DNA of 64,000 bases from Chitinophagaceae bacterium. GTDB lineage: Bacteria > Bacteroidota > Bacteroidia > Chitinophagales > Chitinophagaceae. Of this stretch, positions 27,494 to 35,825 are shown in pieces. The notes under the pieces are model-generated. The model was given only the letters and a program-made list of their open reading frames with translations, was not told the origin of the DNA and did no database searches. Both the position numbers and the translations under genes were made by a program. The number at the start of each line of letters is the position of its first letter. Position 1 is the first letter of the stretch. The DNA lies in NCBI GenBank assembly GCA_016720825.1, contig JADKJV010000008.1:177528-241527 (forward strand), in the 5' to 3' direction.

Positions 27494-27985
27494 ATGTCCA
27501 CGAATGAAGCCGTGATCAGCCGCTTTTATGATGCATTCAGCCGCCTTGATGCGGCAGGTATGAATGCCTGTTACAGTGAGGATGTTGTATTCAGCGATCC
27601 GGTGTTTGGTTTGCTGCATGCCGATGAAACCCGCAGTATGTGGGAAATGCTATGTAAGAATGCAAAGGATTTCTCGCTCACTTATTCAAATATCACTTTG
27701 CTGGATGAGGAATATGCTACCTGCAACTGGGTGGCTACCTATACTTTTTCCGGTACTGGACGAAAAGTGGTGAATAAGATCAAGGCTTTTATGCGGTTGA
27801 AAGACGGGAAGATTACGGAACATAGTGATGCGTTCAGGCTGAGTACGTGGATCGGGCAGGCGCTGGGGTGGAAGGGGGTGTTATTTGGATGGACGGGGGT
27901 AATGAAAAAAGCGGTGCAGAAGAAAGCGGTACGTAATTTAAATAGATTTATTGAAGAGAAAAATACAAAAGTCTTCACCACATAG
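27494..27985 (+). CDS. SnoaL/NTF2-fold protein
   Basis: 163 residues from ATG 27494 (MSTNEAVISRFYDAFSRLDAAGM). The NTF2-like cone is plain: AFSRLDAAGMNACYSEDVVFSDPVFG, then AFMRLKDGKITEHSDAFRLSTWIGQALGW. Such proteins are small isomerases, hydrolases or ligand binders; no specific reaction can be inferred. A hydrophobic stretch (GWKGVLFGWTGVMKKA) follows. The last eight codons (NTKVFTT and the TAG) are made of the ACAAAAGTCTTCACCACATAG intergenic repeat, so the native C-terminus has been replaced or extended by repeat sequence. Confidence 0.75.
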   Translation: MSTNEAVISRFYDAFSRLDAAGMNACYSEDVVFSDPVFGLLHADETRSMWEMLCKNAKDFSLTYSNITLLDEEYATCNWVATYTFSGTGRKVVNKIKAFMRLKDGKITEHSDAFRLSTWIGQALGWKGVLFGWTGVMKKAVQKKAVRNLNRFIEEKNTKVFTT

Positions 27986-28112
27986 ACACATAGTGCACAT
28001 AGAAACACATAGAAATACAAAAGTCTTCACCACAAAGGTCACAAAGGAATACACAAAGGCCACAAGGATTTTATCTTTGTGGCCTTTGTGTATTTCTTTG
28101 TGATCCTTGTGG
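27962..28112. repeat. CACATAG and CACAAAG repeats with a long hairpin
   Basis: First come CACATAGACACATAG words (27977-28010), overlapping the end of the SnoaL gene. Then a near-perfect hairpin follows: about 28031-28068 (CCACAAAGGTCACAAAGG...CCACAAGG) pairs with about 28076-28112 (CTTTGTGGCCTTTGTG...CCTTGTGGT). It separates two convergent genes and could act as a bidirectional terminator. Confidence 0.85.
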
Positions 28113-28121
28113 TAAAAAAAA

Positions 28122-28997
28122 CTAATCCTCTAAAACCCCAAACTTCCCCATATTCACATCCTTTACCGCCTGCTCCACTTCCTCCCATGTATTCATCAGG
28201 AAAGGCCCGTAAGCCGCAATCGGTTCTTCAATCGGTTCACCGGAAAGAACCAGCAGCACCGCGTCTTCTGTTGCTTCCACTTTAAAATCTTCCCCTTCAT
28301 GACCGAAGTATACGAAATGATCCGCAGGCACATCCTGTCCGTTGATGCGCAGGCTTCCTTCGATTACCAGCGCACCGGTATTATATGCAGCAGGGAAACT
28401 GAATGCAGCTACGCCGCCTTTGTTCAGTCGCGCATTCATAACATGCATAGGCGTGAATGTAGTGGCAGCGCCGGCAGTACCGTTGTATGACCCGGCAATT
28501 ACCTCTACAAATCCACTGTCGCCGGGCAATACATGTTTACCCATGATACCATTGGTAATTTCCTGGTATTTAGGCGGGGTCATTTTATATTTTGCCGGAA
28601 GGTTTACCCAGAGTTGTACCATCTGGAAAGGACCACCGGTTTTGCTGTATGATTCTTCATGGTATTCTTTATGCAGCAATCCGGAGGCAGCGGTCATCCA
28701 TTGTACATCACCCTGTCCGATGATGCCACTGTTGCCGGCACTGTCGTGGTGCGCAATGCGGCCATGGTAGGCGATGGTTACTGTTTCAAAACCACGGTGG
28801 GGGTGAACGCCAACACCACGGGGATTTTTGGACGGGCCGAATTCAATCTTCGCGCCGTAATCCATCAGGAAAAAAGGGCTCATCCCGTTTTTGCCAATGA
28901 GGCGGGCATCCGGGAAAAAACTATGTACGCGGAATCCATCACCCACCATATGGGGCGGGGGAGGTGCGATAATGGCTTTGATGTTTTTAGTGCTCAT
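28122..28997 (-). CDS. Pirin family protein
   Basis: A 291-residue bicupin. The N-terminal pirin domain has the metal-site residues in GVGVHPHRGFETVTIAYHGRIAHHDS, then QWMTAASGLLHKEYHEE. The C-terminal pirin domain reads ALVIEGSLRINGQDVPADHFVYFGHEGEDFKVEA. Pirins bind a non-haem metal; some are quercetin dioxygenases, others regulate transcription or enzyme partners. It is the last gene of a three-gene set with another pirin and an FMN reductase, which suggests quinone or flavonoid-type redox stress. Confidence 0.9.
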   Translation of the reverse strand: MSTKNIKAIIAPPPPHMVGDGFRVHSFFPDARLIGKNGMSPFFLMDYGAKIEFGPSKNPRGVGVHPHRGFETVTIAYHGRIAHHDSAGNSGIIGQGDVQWMTAASGLLHKEYHEESYSKTGGPFQMVQLWVNLPAKYKMTPPKYQEITNGIMGKHVLPGDSGFVEVIAGSYNGTAGAATTFTPMHVMNARLNKGGVAAFSFPAAYNTGALVIEGSLRINGQDVPADHFVYFGHEGEDFKVEATEDAVLLVLSGEPIEEPIAAYGPFLMNTWEEVEQAVKDVNMGKFGVLED

Positions 28998-29006
28998 GTT
29001 GTAAAA

Positions 29007-29717
29007 TTAAACAGGTACTTCCATTAATAAAATGTCTGTGTCTGTGAAGGCTTTGATGGTCAGCTTTTCTGTTTCGGTAATGCCCAGGCCATCTCTCCTG
29101 GATAATGTAATACCATTTACTTCGGCGCTGCCTTCGATGATGAATGCATAGATTCCATTACCTGGTTTCTTCAGGGAATAAGTCAGTTCAACATCTTTAT
29201 CCAGTTTGCCTAAGCTAAACCAGGCGTCCTGGTAAATCTGCACACCGCCATCGGCTGTACCAATGGGAGAGACCACGGTAAGCAGTTTATTTTTTTTATC
29301 GTCTGCAGAAAAATGCTGCTGGTCATAACGGGGCTTTACATTTTTCAGTTTTGGGAAAACCCAGATCTGGAAGAACCGGACTTCCTCATTGTGGTTTTTG
29401 TTTTTTTCACCATGCTGGATACCGGTTCCGGCACTCATCACCTGTACATCGCCTTCCCGGATCACTTGTTTATTTCCCATATTGTCATGGTGTTCCAGGT
29501 CACCATGCGTAGGAATGGAAATGATTTCCATGTTATCGTGCGGGTGGGTGCCAAAGCCCATGCCACCGGCAACGGTATCATCATTCAGTACCCGAAGGGC
29601 GCCGAATTGGATTCTGTCTTCACTATAATAACCAGCAAAACTGAAAGTGTGGTAACTGTCGAGCCAGCCGTGATTGGCATGCCCGCGTGTATCTGCTTTG
29701 TGTAAGATGGTTTTCAT
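29007..29717 (-). CDS. Pirin family protein (YhhW-type quercetin dioxygenase-like)
   Basis: 236 residues, the shorter YhhW-like pirin class. The N-terminus RGHANHGWLDSYHTFSFAGYY is diagnostic. Metal ligands lie in GFGTHPHDNMEIISIPTHGDLEHHDN and TGIQHGEKNKNHNEEVRFFQIW. The class includes quercetin 2,3-dioxygenases that open the flavonol ring. It lies 9 nt from the larger pirin and 13 nt from the upstream FMN reductase, forming one operon. Confidence 0.9.
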   Translation of the reverse strand: MKTILHKADTRGHANHGWLDSYHTFSFAGYYSEDRIQFGALRVLNDDTVAGGMGFGTHPHDNMEIISIPTHGDLEHHDNMGNKQVIREGDVQVMSAGTGIQHGEKNKNHNEEVRFFQIWVFPKLKNVKPRYDQQHFSADDKKNKLLTVVSPIGTADGGVQIYQDAWFSLGKLDKDVELTYSLKKPGNGIYAFIIEGSAEVNGITLSRRDGLGITETEKLTIKAFTDTDILLMEVPV

Positions 29718-29730
29718 GATTACTCCTTTT

Positions 29731-30288
29731 TTAAATTGCTATTTTTTCTGTGGCAGTCCTTTCCGCCAGCCATAAAAATTCTGCTGCAAAAGTATTGACT
29801 GCATTGGTAAAGCTTTCGTCAGTCAGTTCACCGGCTTCATTGAATTTCTTATCCACCGCGGGAACGATCAGCATATAGGGTGATACCAGTCCGAATAAAC
29901 CGGGCACCAGCAGCAGCATTTGCTGTGAGGCACGCATACCGCCCATGGCGCCTGGGGAAGCCGTTACAATACCAAATGTTTTATGTCCCTGTTTCGGAAA
30001 ATGATCCACGAAGTTTTTCAGGGCAGGAGAGTAGCCTCCGTTGTATTCCGGTGTTACCAGAATAAATGCATCTGCCTCAAAAATCCGTTGCGCCAGTGGC
30101 CTGAGGCTTTCAGGCGCTTTTTCAGGTGTAACCCAAACATTCTGCACAAAAGGGATATCGTAATCTTTCAATGCAATAACGCCCACTTCGTGTTCGGTTT
30201 CGGTTTTCAGCTTGTTTTCAAGGAAAAGGGCGACCCGGTGTGTCATGCTGTTTTTGCGGGGACTGCCGGAGATTATTTCGATTTTCAT
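29731..30288 (-). CDS. NADPH-dependent FMN reductase / quinone reductase
   Basis: 185 residues from ATG 30288 (MKIEIISGSPRKNSMTHR). It is a flavodoxin-fold FMN_red protein: the phosphate loop is SGSPRKNSMT, and the flavin-contact loop is VTPEYNGGYSPALKNFVDHF, the YNGG motif of azo- and chromate/quinone reductases. Two-electron reduction of quinones would limit oxidative stress. It leads the operon with two pirins. Upstream lie a -7 box and a 14-bp palindrome. Confidence 0.9.
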   Translation of the reverse strand: MKIEIISGSPRKNSMTHRVALFLENKLKTETEHEVGVIALKDYDIPFVQNVWVTPEKAPESLRPLAQRIFEADAFILVTPEYNGGYSPALKNFVDHFPKQGHKTFGIVTASPGAMGGMRASQQMLLLVPGLFGLVSPYMLIVPAVDKKFNEAGELTDESFTNAVNTFAAEFLWLAERTATEKIAI

Positions 30289-30301
30289 TGTTGTTTGTTT
30301 T

Positions 30302-30331
30302 GACAAAGATAGTAATTAATGTTTAAACATT
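30302..30331 (-). promoter_or_regulatory. Promoter -7 box and palindromic operator for the FMN reductase-pirin operon
   Basis: TATCTTTG on the minus strand (30309-30302) matches TAnnTTTG. Immediately upstream is the perfect palindrome AATGTTTAAACATT (30318-30331), placed where a bound repressor would cover the promoter. The AT-rich palindrome resembles MarR-family sites; the regulator is not in the window. Confidence 0.5.
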
Positions 30332-30357
30332 GAAATTAATATTGTTAATCTTCTTTA

Positions 30358-30451
30358 ACCACTAAGAACACAAAGAATACAACAAAGTTCACGAAGAGGC
30401 AGGTTGTTCATTGTGTACTTTGTTTCCTTCTTTGTGCCCTTTGTGGTAGAA
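30358..30451. repeat. CTTTGTG-type hairpin
   Basis: ACCACTAAGAACACAAAG words (30358-30395) face CTTTGTGCCCTTTGTGGTAG words (30418-30451). It lies upstream of the glycosylasparaginase gene, between two divergent genes, so it is not always at a 3' end. Confidence 0.75.
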
Positions 30452-30502
30452 TGTATTTGCTCTTGATCTTTTCCTTAATTTCGGACACTCAAATACTTAA
30501 CA

Positions 30503-31537
30503 ATGATTAACCGCAGGAAGTTCATCCGGGCCTCAGCTTTTACCGGATTCGCAAGTCTGGTAGGAAGTAAACTGAAAGCCGCGGGGGAACCCGTAACTGT
30601 AAAAGGCCAGCCCATTGTTATTTCCACCTGGAAGCCGAACGTGAAAGCCAACAAGGCTGCCTGGGAAATCCTGGGTAGCGGAGGCAGGGCATTGGATGCG
30701 GTGGTTCAGGGCGTGCAGGTACCTGAGGCGGATCCGGAGGATATGAGTGTGGGGTATGGTGGTTTACCCGACAGGGATGGCAAGGTGACACTGGACAGCT
30801 GTGTGATGGATGAATTTGGTCAATGTGGTTCTGTGATGGCCATTGAAAATATCATGCACCCGGTTTTGGTAGCGCGTTTGGTGATGGAAAAAACACCGCA
30901 TGTGCAGTTGGTGGGTGCAGGTGCACTGCAGTTTGCCTTATCGCAGGGCTTTAAGGAAGAAAACCTGCTGACTGAGCAAAGTGAAAAAGCCTGGCGGGAG
31001 TGGCTGAAGAAATCAAAATATGATCCCATGGAAACGCTCCATGAAATGGATAAGCTGATCCAGAAGCAACAGGTTCCTTATCCCTGGCCGGTACCGGACC
31101 TGAATCACGATACTATAGGAATGGTGGCCATGGATACCAATGGGAATCTCGGTGGGGCCTGTACTACCAGCGGCATGGCTTATAAAATGCATGGCCGCGT
31201 GGGGGATTCTCCCATTATCGGTGCCGGTTTATTTGTGGACAATGAAATCGGTGCAGCATCATCAACCGGAGTGGGAGAGGAAGTAGTAAAAATCTGTGGA
31301 TCACATGTGGTGGTGGAAGCTATGCGGCATGGCATGAGTCCGCTTGAAGCCTGTAAAGAAGCTGTGCGGAGGATTGTGAAGAATAACTCCAAAAATGCGA
31401 AGGATGTGCAGGTGGCATTCCTGGCTGTAAACAAAAAAGGGGAGCATGGTGGTTTTTCTGTGGCTCCGGGATTTAATTATTGTGTAACAACAAAAAAAGG
31501 AACAATCGTAATAGATACGAAATCCTGGTTTAGTTGA
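30503..31537 (+). CDS. Tat-exported N4-(beta-N-acetylglucosaminyl)-L-asparaginase / isoaspartyl peptidase family
   Basis: A 344-residue Ntn-hydrolase. A Tat-like signal is present (MINRRKFIRASAFTGFASLVG). The pro-alpha chain has WKPNVKANKAAWEILGSGGRALDAVVQG, and the autocleavage and nucleophile Thr is in NHDTIGMVAMD (Thr204), with the GDSPIIGAGLFVDNEIGAASSTGVGE substrate loop. It fits glycosylasparaginase, which cuts the GlcNAc-Asn bond of N-glycopeptides, and so pairs logically with GH20 and NagB encoded upstream. Isoaspartyl peptidase or plain asparaginase activity is an alternative. The TGA stop is embedded in an AGTTGAAAGTTGAAAG repeat. Confidence 0.88.
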   Translation: MINRRKFIRASAFTGFASLVGSKLKAAGEPVTVKGQPIVISTWKPNVKANKAAWEILGSGGRALDAVVQGVQVPEADPEDMSVGYGGLPDRDGKVTLDSCVMDEFGQCGSVMAIENIMHPVLVARLVMEKTPHVQLVGAGALQFALSQGFKEENLLTEQSEKAWREWLKKSKYDPMETLHEMDKLIQKQQVPYPWPVPDLNHDTIGMVAMDTNGNLGGACTTSGMAYKMHGRVGDSPIIGAGLFVDNEIGAASSTGVGEEVVKICGSHVVVEAMRHGMSPLEACKEAVRRIVKNNSKNAKDVQVAFLAVNKKGEHGGFSVAPGFNYCVTTKKGTIVIDTKSWFS

Positions 31538-31627
31538 AAGTTGAAAGTTGAAAATGGAGAATTGAGAATGGAGAATTTTGTGACCGGTGCTTGCCCGCCG
31601 AAGCGTTGCGAAGGCGGGTGGTTTTGT
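31538..31627. repeat. GTTGAAA / GAATTGAGAATGG words and GCCCGCCGAAGCG element
   Basis: GTTGAAAGTTGAAAATGG starts at the stop codon, then GAATTGAGAATGGAGAATT, then TTGCCCGCCGAAGCGTTGCG with its GGCGGGTGG tail (31589-31622). Related words lie at 6057-6085 and 19197-19230. It sits between the glycosylasparaginase and cutC genes. Confidence 0.75.
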
Positions 31628-31637
31628 ATTTTATATT

Positions 31638-32378
31638 ATGACTAATGAAAATTCTTATATAATCGAAATTGCCACCTCCGATTTTGAAACCACAAAATCA
31701 GCCGTGGCCGGCGGTGCCGACCGCATCGAATTATGCGCCAACCTCGCGGAAGGCGGAACAACACCCTCTGCGGCTACTATTCAGTTATGCAGGGAGAAAT
31801 TCGCCGTACAATTATTCCCGATTATCCGTCCCCGGGGCGGAGATTTTTTATTTACAGATGATGAATACCAGATCATGCTCAACGATATCCTGCGCTGCAA
31901 AGCATACGGGGCTGATGGTGTGGTTATTGGTTTGCTGGATGCAGATGGTTCAGTCAATAAATTTAAAACAGGTAAACTGATTGACGCGGCCTATCCGATG
32001 GGTGTTACATTCCACCGGGCATTCGACCGCTGTGCGGATCCGTTTGCCGCTTTGGAAACACTGATCGAACTGGGTTGCGAGCGGATTCTTACCTCCGGCC
32101 AGCAACCTGCTGCACCGGATGGTGTTAAACTGATTGCTGATTTACAAAAAGCAGCCGATCACCGGATCATCATCATGCCGGGCAGTGGTGTGCGTGCTGA
32201 TAATATCAAGTGGCTGGCAGAACAAACCGGCTGCACAGAATTCCATTCTTCGCTCCGCGGGAAAACAGCCAGTAAAATGTCTTATCATCATCCTGCCTTT
32301 GCAGGTTCTGCTGAATCTTACTCTAATAATGCAATAAACCCAGATGATGTCAGGGCTTTACGCAATGCTTTAGCTTAA
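31638..32378 (+). CDS. cutC: CutC family protein
   Basis: 246 residues from ATG 31638 (MTNENSYIIEIATSDFE); the in-frame upstream codons are repeat sequence. A TIM-barrel with the family signatures VAGGADRIELCANLAEGGTTPS, FPIIRPRGGDFLFTDDEYQIM, VTFHRAFDRCADPFAALE, RILTSGQQPAAPDG and MPGSGVRADNI. CutC was named for copper tolerance but its biochemical role remains doubtful. It is a single-gene unit followed by a bidirectional terminator. Confidence 0.95.
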   Translation: MTNENSYIIEIATSDFETTKSAVAGGADRIELCANLAEGGTTPSAATIQLCREKFAVQLFPIIRPRGGDFLFTDDEYQIMLNDILRCKAYGADGVVIGLLDADGSVNKFKTGKLIDAAYPMGVTFHRAFDRCADPFAALETLIELGCERILTSGQQPAAPDGVKLIADLQKAADHRIIIMPGSGVRADNIKWLAEQTGCTEFHSSLRGKTASKMSYHHPAFAGSAESYSNNAINPDDVRALRNALA

Positions 32379-32429
32379 GAGTTTAACCCCGGAACAGATA
32401 TTGTGGATCGCCCCGGGGTACAAAAGTTA

Positions 32430-32467
32430 AACCCCGGTAGCAGATCTTTCAGATCACTACCGGGGTT
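32430..32467. terminator. Bidirectional terminator between convergent genes
   Basis: AACCCCGGTAG (32430-32440) pairs with CTACCGGGGTT (32457-32467), 11 bp, with a 16-nt loop. A second partial copy of the CCCCGG word lies just upstream (32384-32420). It lies between cutC and the convergent TIM-barrel gene. Confidence 0.7.
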
Positions 32468-32511
32468 CAATTATTAAATTGCTGAATTGTTACATTGCTA
32501 AATTGACCTGA

Positions 32512-33390
32512 TCAGAATTTCAACTTCTTCATATAAGCCGCATCCACCTGAATCGCCTGGATAGAGGTTCCGTTTGGATATGCTTCCTGCTCCACCAGGT
32601 AATACTTCATGCCATTGTCTTTGGCCGTTTTTAATATTTGCGGGTAGTTGATACTTCCCAGTCCGAGTTCAATGGAATTTTTGCCATTATCTTCAACCGG
32701 GTTTTTATTACGGTCTTTTACATGGCAAAGGGTAAAACGGTTGGGGTATTTTTTAAACCAGGCTTCAGGATCCTGGCCGGCTGCTACCACCCAGTATATA
32801 TCCATTTCAAAATCCACCATACCTGCGTCTGTTCCCTGCATCAGGATGTCTTGTCCAAACTGGCCATTCTGTGCCCGGAAAGAATAGTCGTGGTTATGGA
32901 ATACCAGCCGGATATTATTTTTCTTGCAGAGTTCCCCTTTCTTATTGAAATCTTCTGCTATTTTCTTGTAATCATCAATTGTTTTATTCGGGCCTTCCCA
33001 GGCATAGGTGAGGTTTTTCAAACCGATGGCCGCAGCTTCATCCACTTTCTTTTCAAAATCTGTATAAATATTATTGTGGGCAGATACCAGTTCCATACCC
33101 AGGTCTTTGATGTAACTGTTGAAGCCTGTGTTGCCCATGCCCCAGAACATGCCCTGTGGCCCATCAAATGTTTCAATTTGTTTGTAACCGGCATCGGCAA
33201 TTTGTTTCAGCACACCTTTGGGATCCTGCGGGAATACGTCGCGGACAGTCCATACCTGGATACCAAATGCTTTTAACTTGCCGGTTTCTTCCCCTTTTGG
33301 CATGAGTTTGCAGGCAATAGGAGCGAGGGCAACACCAGCGGCCAGGTTGCCACCCAGGCGGAGGAATTCTCTTCTTTGAAAATGTTTCAT
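32512..33390 (-). CDS. Tat-exported sugar phosphate isomerase/epimerase-like TIM barrel
   Basis: 292 residues of the xylose isomerase-like (AP endonuclease 2) fold with a Tat-type signal (MKHFQRREFLRLGGNLAAGVALAP). Family landmarks are AFGIQVWTVRD, ISDAGYKQIETFDG-like strands, the metal-site His in RLVFHNHDYSF, MVDFEMDIYWVVAAGQDPEAWF and LCHVKDRNKNP, and a final Glu in YYLVEQEAY. It is the last gene of the minus-strand sugar operon. In this context an epimerase, isomerase or dehydratase acting on oxidised (3-keto) sugars is a reasonable inference. The substrate is not visible. Confidence 0.85.
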   Translation of the reverse strand: MKHFQRREFLRLGGNLAAGVALAPIACKLMPKGEETGKLKAFGIQVWTVRDVFPQDPKGVLKQIADAGYKQIETFDGPQGMFWGMGNTGFNSYIKDLGMELVSAHNNIYTDFEKKVDEAAAIGLKNLTYAWEGPNKTIDDYKKIAEDFNKKGELCKKNNIRLVFHNHDYSFRAQNGQFGQDILMQGTDAGMVDFEMDIYWVVAAGQDPEAWFKKYPNRFTLCHVKDRNKNPVEDNGKNSIELGLGSINYPQILKTAKDNGMKYYLVEQEAYPNGTSIQAIQVDAAYMKKLKF

Positions 33391-33413
33391 CTGTTTGATT
33401 TTTTCTGCGTTAA

Positions 33414-34034
33414 TTATTCAGCCCAGGCACGGTCTCCTTTTTTATAAGGATATGAGCCATCATATTTACCCGGAACAGCTACGTGGCGCAAAGCCATTGT
33501 GGCGCCTTCTTTAGATGTGAAATAACCCCACAGCGTCAGTTGTTTCATCATGGTGTAATAATGACGGGGTGCTGCCACAAAATCGTATTCTTTCATTGTT
33601 TTGCGTGCTTCATCCCTTGCCGGTTTTTCTTTTTCACTGATGGCCTCATTGAAAGGCTTGGCTTCTTTTTCAAGACTCACCAGGAAATCATGTCTTTGCC
33701 CAGCCGTGCAGTCCATAAATGATTTGCTGTGCATTTTTTTACAGGCTTCTTCCAGCTGGCCAATGCCGGCAATGAAAGCAGTCTGTTGTGCTTCCGTATA
33801 GCAATCATTGACGATCAGTTTCATGAATTCGCCAATCTTCACTGCTTTGGCGCCGGGTGTATTGGTAGCCGGGATGATGGTTTCACCCACTTCATCCAGC
33901 AGGGCAATATGATCTGTTGTGAAGCCTGCGTCGGCTTTGCCGCCAGACTTGCAACCGCTGAGGAATACTTCACCACCAATAACAACACCACCGGTGAGTA
34001 CAGCGATCATTTTGAGGAGTTCTCTTCTGTCCAT
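33414..34034 (-). CDS. Gluconate 2-dehydrogenase subunit 3 family protein
   Basis: 206 residues from ATG 34034 (MDRRELLKMIAVLTGGVVIGG) with a twin-Arg-like export signal and SGC lipobox-like site. The body matches the subunit 3 family: LLDEVGETIIPATNTPGAKAVKIGEFM, KSFMDCTAGQRHDFLVSLE, and FTSKEGATMALRHVAVPGKYDG with the terminal WAE. Subunit 3 is the small partner that helps export and stabilise GMC-type membrane sugar dehydrogenases. The GMC gene lies directly upstream, so the two form one enzyme complex. Confidence 0.9.
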   Translation of the reverse strand: MDRRELLKMIAVLTGGVVIGGEVFLSGCKSGGKADAGFTTDHIALLDEVGETIIPATNTPGAKAVKIGEFMKLIVNDCYTEAQQTAFIAGIGQLEEACKKMHSKSFMDCTAGQRHDFLVSLEKEAKPFNEAISEKEKPARDEARKTMKEYDFVAAPRHYYTMMKQLTLWGYFTSKEGATMALRHVAVPGKYDGSYPYKKGDRAWAE

Positions 34035-34041
34035 ATACAAA

Positions 34042-34093
34042 ATGTTGAATGTTGAATGTTGAATGTTGAATGACTTGCCTGCCTGCGGCAGGC
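34042..34093. repeat. GTTGAAT tandem words and GCCTGCC hairpin
   Basis: Four copies of TTGAATG in tandem (34042-34071) are followed by GCCTGCC-TGC-GGCAGGC, a 7-bp stem (34077-34093). They lie inside the sugar operon between the GMC and subunit 3 genes. Confidence 0.7.
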
Positions 34094-34108
34094 TTAAAAT
34101 GAATATGG

Positions 34109-35791
34109 TTAAAGGTTTCCTTTTTTCAGTTCGTTCACTGCAAATTCAGCAGCCCGGGCTGTGAGTGCCATATAAGTGAGAGAAGGATTCACGCATGAAG
34201 CAGAAGTCATGCAGGCTCCGTCAGTCACAAATACATTAGGCGCATCCCAAACCTGGTTATTGCCGTTAAGCACCGATGTTTTCGGATCCCTTCCCATACG
34301 GGCAGTTCCCATTTCATGGATGCCCATACCGGGTGCATAGCCGCTGTCGTACGCAGTAACATCTTTAACCCCGGCTGCATTCAGCATTTCTTCCGCATCA
34401 GCCATCATGTCTTTCCGCATCTTCAGCTCATTCTCTTTCATCTCTACATCTAAATCAATAACCGGTAATCCCCATTTATCTTTTACATTTTTGTTCAGCG
34501 TCATTTTGTTGCTGTGATTGGGAAGCATTTCCCCAAAGGCCATTAAATTGATGCTCCAGTTCCCGGGTTCAGTCATGGCAGCTTTCAGGTCTGCCCCTAA
34601 AGTAAACTCGGCGATTTCCGCACCACGGCCACGACCGGCACCACCCTGGTAACCGAAACCACGTAAATAGTCACGCTTATCATCATAAATGTTCCGGAAG
34701 CGGGGAACATAAATACCGGTTGGACGGCGGCCGTAGAGGTATTTGTCTTCAAGACCTTCCACGGTACCGTGGGCACCCAGCCTGAAGTGGTGATCCATTA
34801 CATTATTACCGAGTTCGCCGGAACTGCTGCCGAGGCCATCAGGCCAGATATCCGTGGCAGAGTTCATCAGTATCCAGGTGGAATTGAAAGCAGAGGCACA
34901 AACGAAAACGATTTTCGATTTGTACTCCATCGTTTTGTTTGTTTCGGCATCAATGACTTCCACACCGGTAGCTCTTTTCTTATCCTTATCGTACGTGAGT
35001 TTTGTAACGATCTTATTACACTCGAGGGTGAGGTTGCCGGTTTTTTGTGCAACAGGCAGGGTGGCAGACTGTGTGCTGAAATAAGCACCAAAGGGACAGC
35101 CTCTCCAGCAACGGTTGCGGTACTGGCAGTTTACCCGGTCCTGTTCCGGTTTGGGTTCAGTGATATTGGCAGAACGGCCGATAAACATCGAGCGTTTGCC
35201 CTGGTAATGATCTTTGATTTTTGCAGCTACAATTTTTTCTGCGGCATTCAGTTCCATGGCAGGAAGGAATTCGCCGTCAGGTAAAACGTCCAGTCCTTCT
35301 TTGCTGCCCTGTATACCCGCAAACTTTTCAACATAGCTGTACCAGGAAGCCAGGTCATCGTAACGGATGGGCCAGTCAATAGCAATACCTTCCTTGGCAT
35401 TGGCTTCAAAATCCCATTTATTCCAGCGGTAACTCTGACGGCCCCACATAAGTGAACGGCCACCGAGGTGATAACCACGGAACCAGTCGAAACGTTTGGT
35501 TTCAGTATACGGTGAATCTTTTTCGTTTGTCCACCAGCCAAACGTGGATTCATTCAGCGGATAGTCCCTTTTTAAAACAGGATAATCCTTTTTCATTTGC
35601 TGGGTGGGGGAGTCGCGGTGAGGAAACTCCCAGATATCTTTTGCAGTGGATGTGTAATCAGTCCGGTGGGCAATCATATTTCCCCTTTCAAGCAACAGGA
35701 CTTTGAGTCCTTTCTCTGTCAGTTCCTTGGCAGCCCAACCGCCACTGATTCCGGATCCAATGACGATAGCGTCAAATTGATTGTCTGGCAT
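34109..35791 (-). CDS. GMC-family sugar oxidoreductase, large subunit
   Basis: 560 residues. The FAD-binding Rossmann start is FDAIVIGSGISGGWAAKELTE (residues 6-26), then the ERG end of strand 2, and GGRSLMWGRQSYRW for the flavin-attachment loop. A Cys-rich CQYRNRCWRGCPFGAY segment typical of the dehydrogenase-type GMC group is present. The catalytic His is in GMGIHEMGTARMG and the Asn in CVNPSLTYMALTARAAEF. Enzymes of this type with a subunit 3 and a cytochrome c oxidise sugars or glycosides at C3 in the periplasm. That reaction is inference from the neighbours (DUF1080 hydrolase, cytochrome c), not from a diagnostic residue. Confidence 0.9.
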   Translation of the reverse strand: MPDNQFDAIVIGSGISGGWAAKELTEKGLKVLLLERGNMIAHRTDYTSTAKDIWEFPHRDSPTQQMKKDYPVLKRDYPLNESTFGWWTNEKDSPYTETKRFDWFRGYHLGGRSLMWGRQSYRWNKWDFEANAKEGIAIDWPIRYDDLASWYSYVEKFAGIQGSKEGLDVLPDGEFLPAMELNAAEKIVAAKIKDHYQGKRSMFIGRSANITEPKPEQDRVNCQYRNRCWRGCPFGAYFSTQSATLPVAQKTGNLTLECNKIVTKLTYDKDKKRATGVEVIDAETNKTMEYKSKIVFVCASAFNSTWILMNSATDIWPDGLGSSSGELGNNVMDHHFRLGAHGTVEGLEDKYLYGRRPTGIYVPRFRNIYDDKRDYLRGFGYQGGAGRGRGAEIAEFTLGADLKAAMTEPGNWSINLMAFGEMLPNHSNKMTLNKNVKDKWGLPVIDLDVEMKENELKMRKDMMADAEEMLNAAGVKDVTAYDSGYAPGMGIHEMGTARMGRDPKTSVLNGNNQVWDAPNVFVTDGACMTSASCVNPSLTYMALTARAAEFAVNELKKGNL

Positions 35792-35825
35792 ATTACAGGA
35801 TTAAGCGTTTTTGTTTACAATGCGT

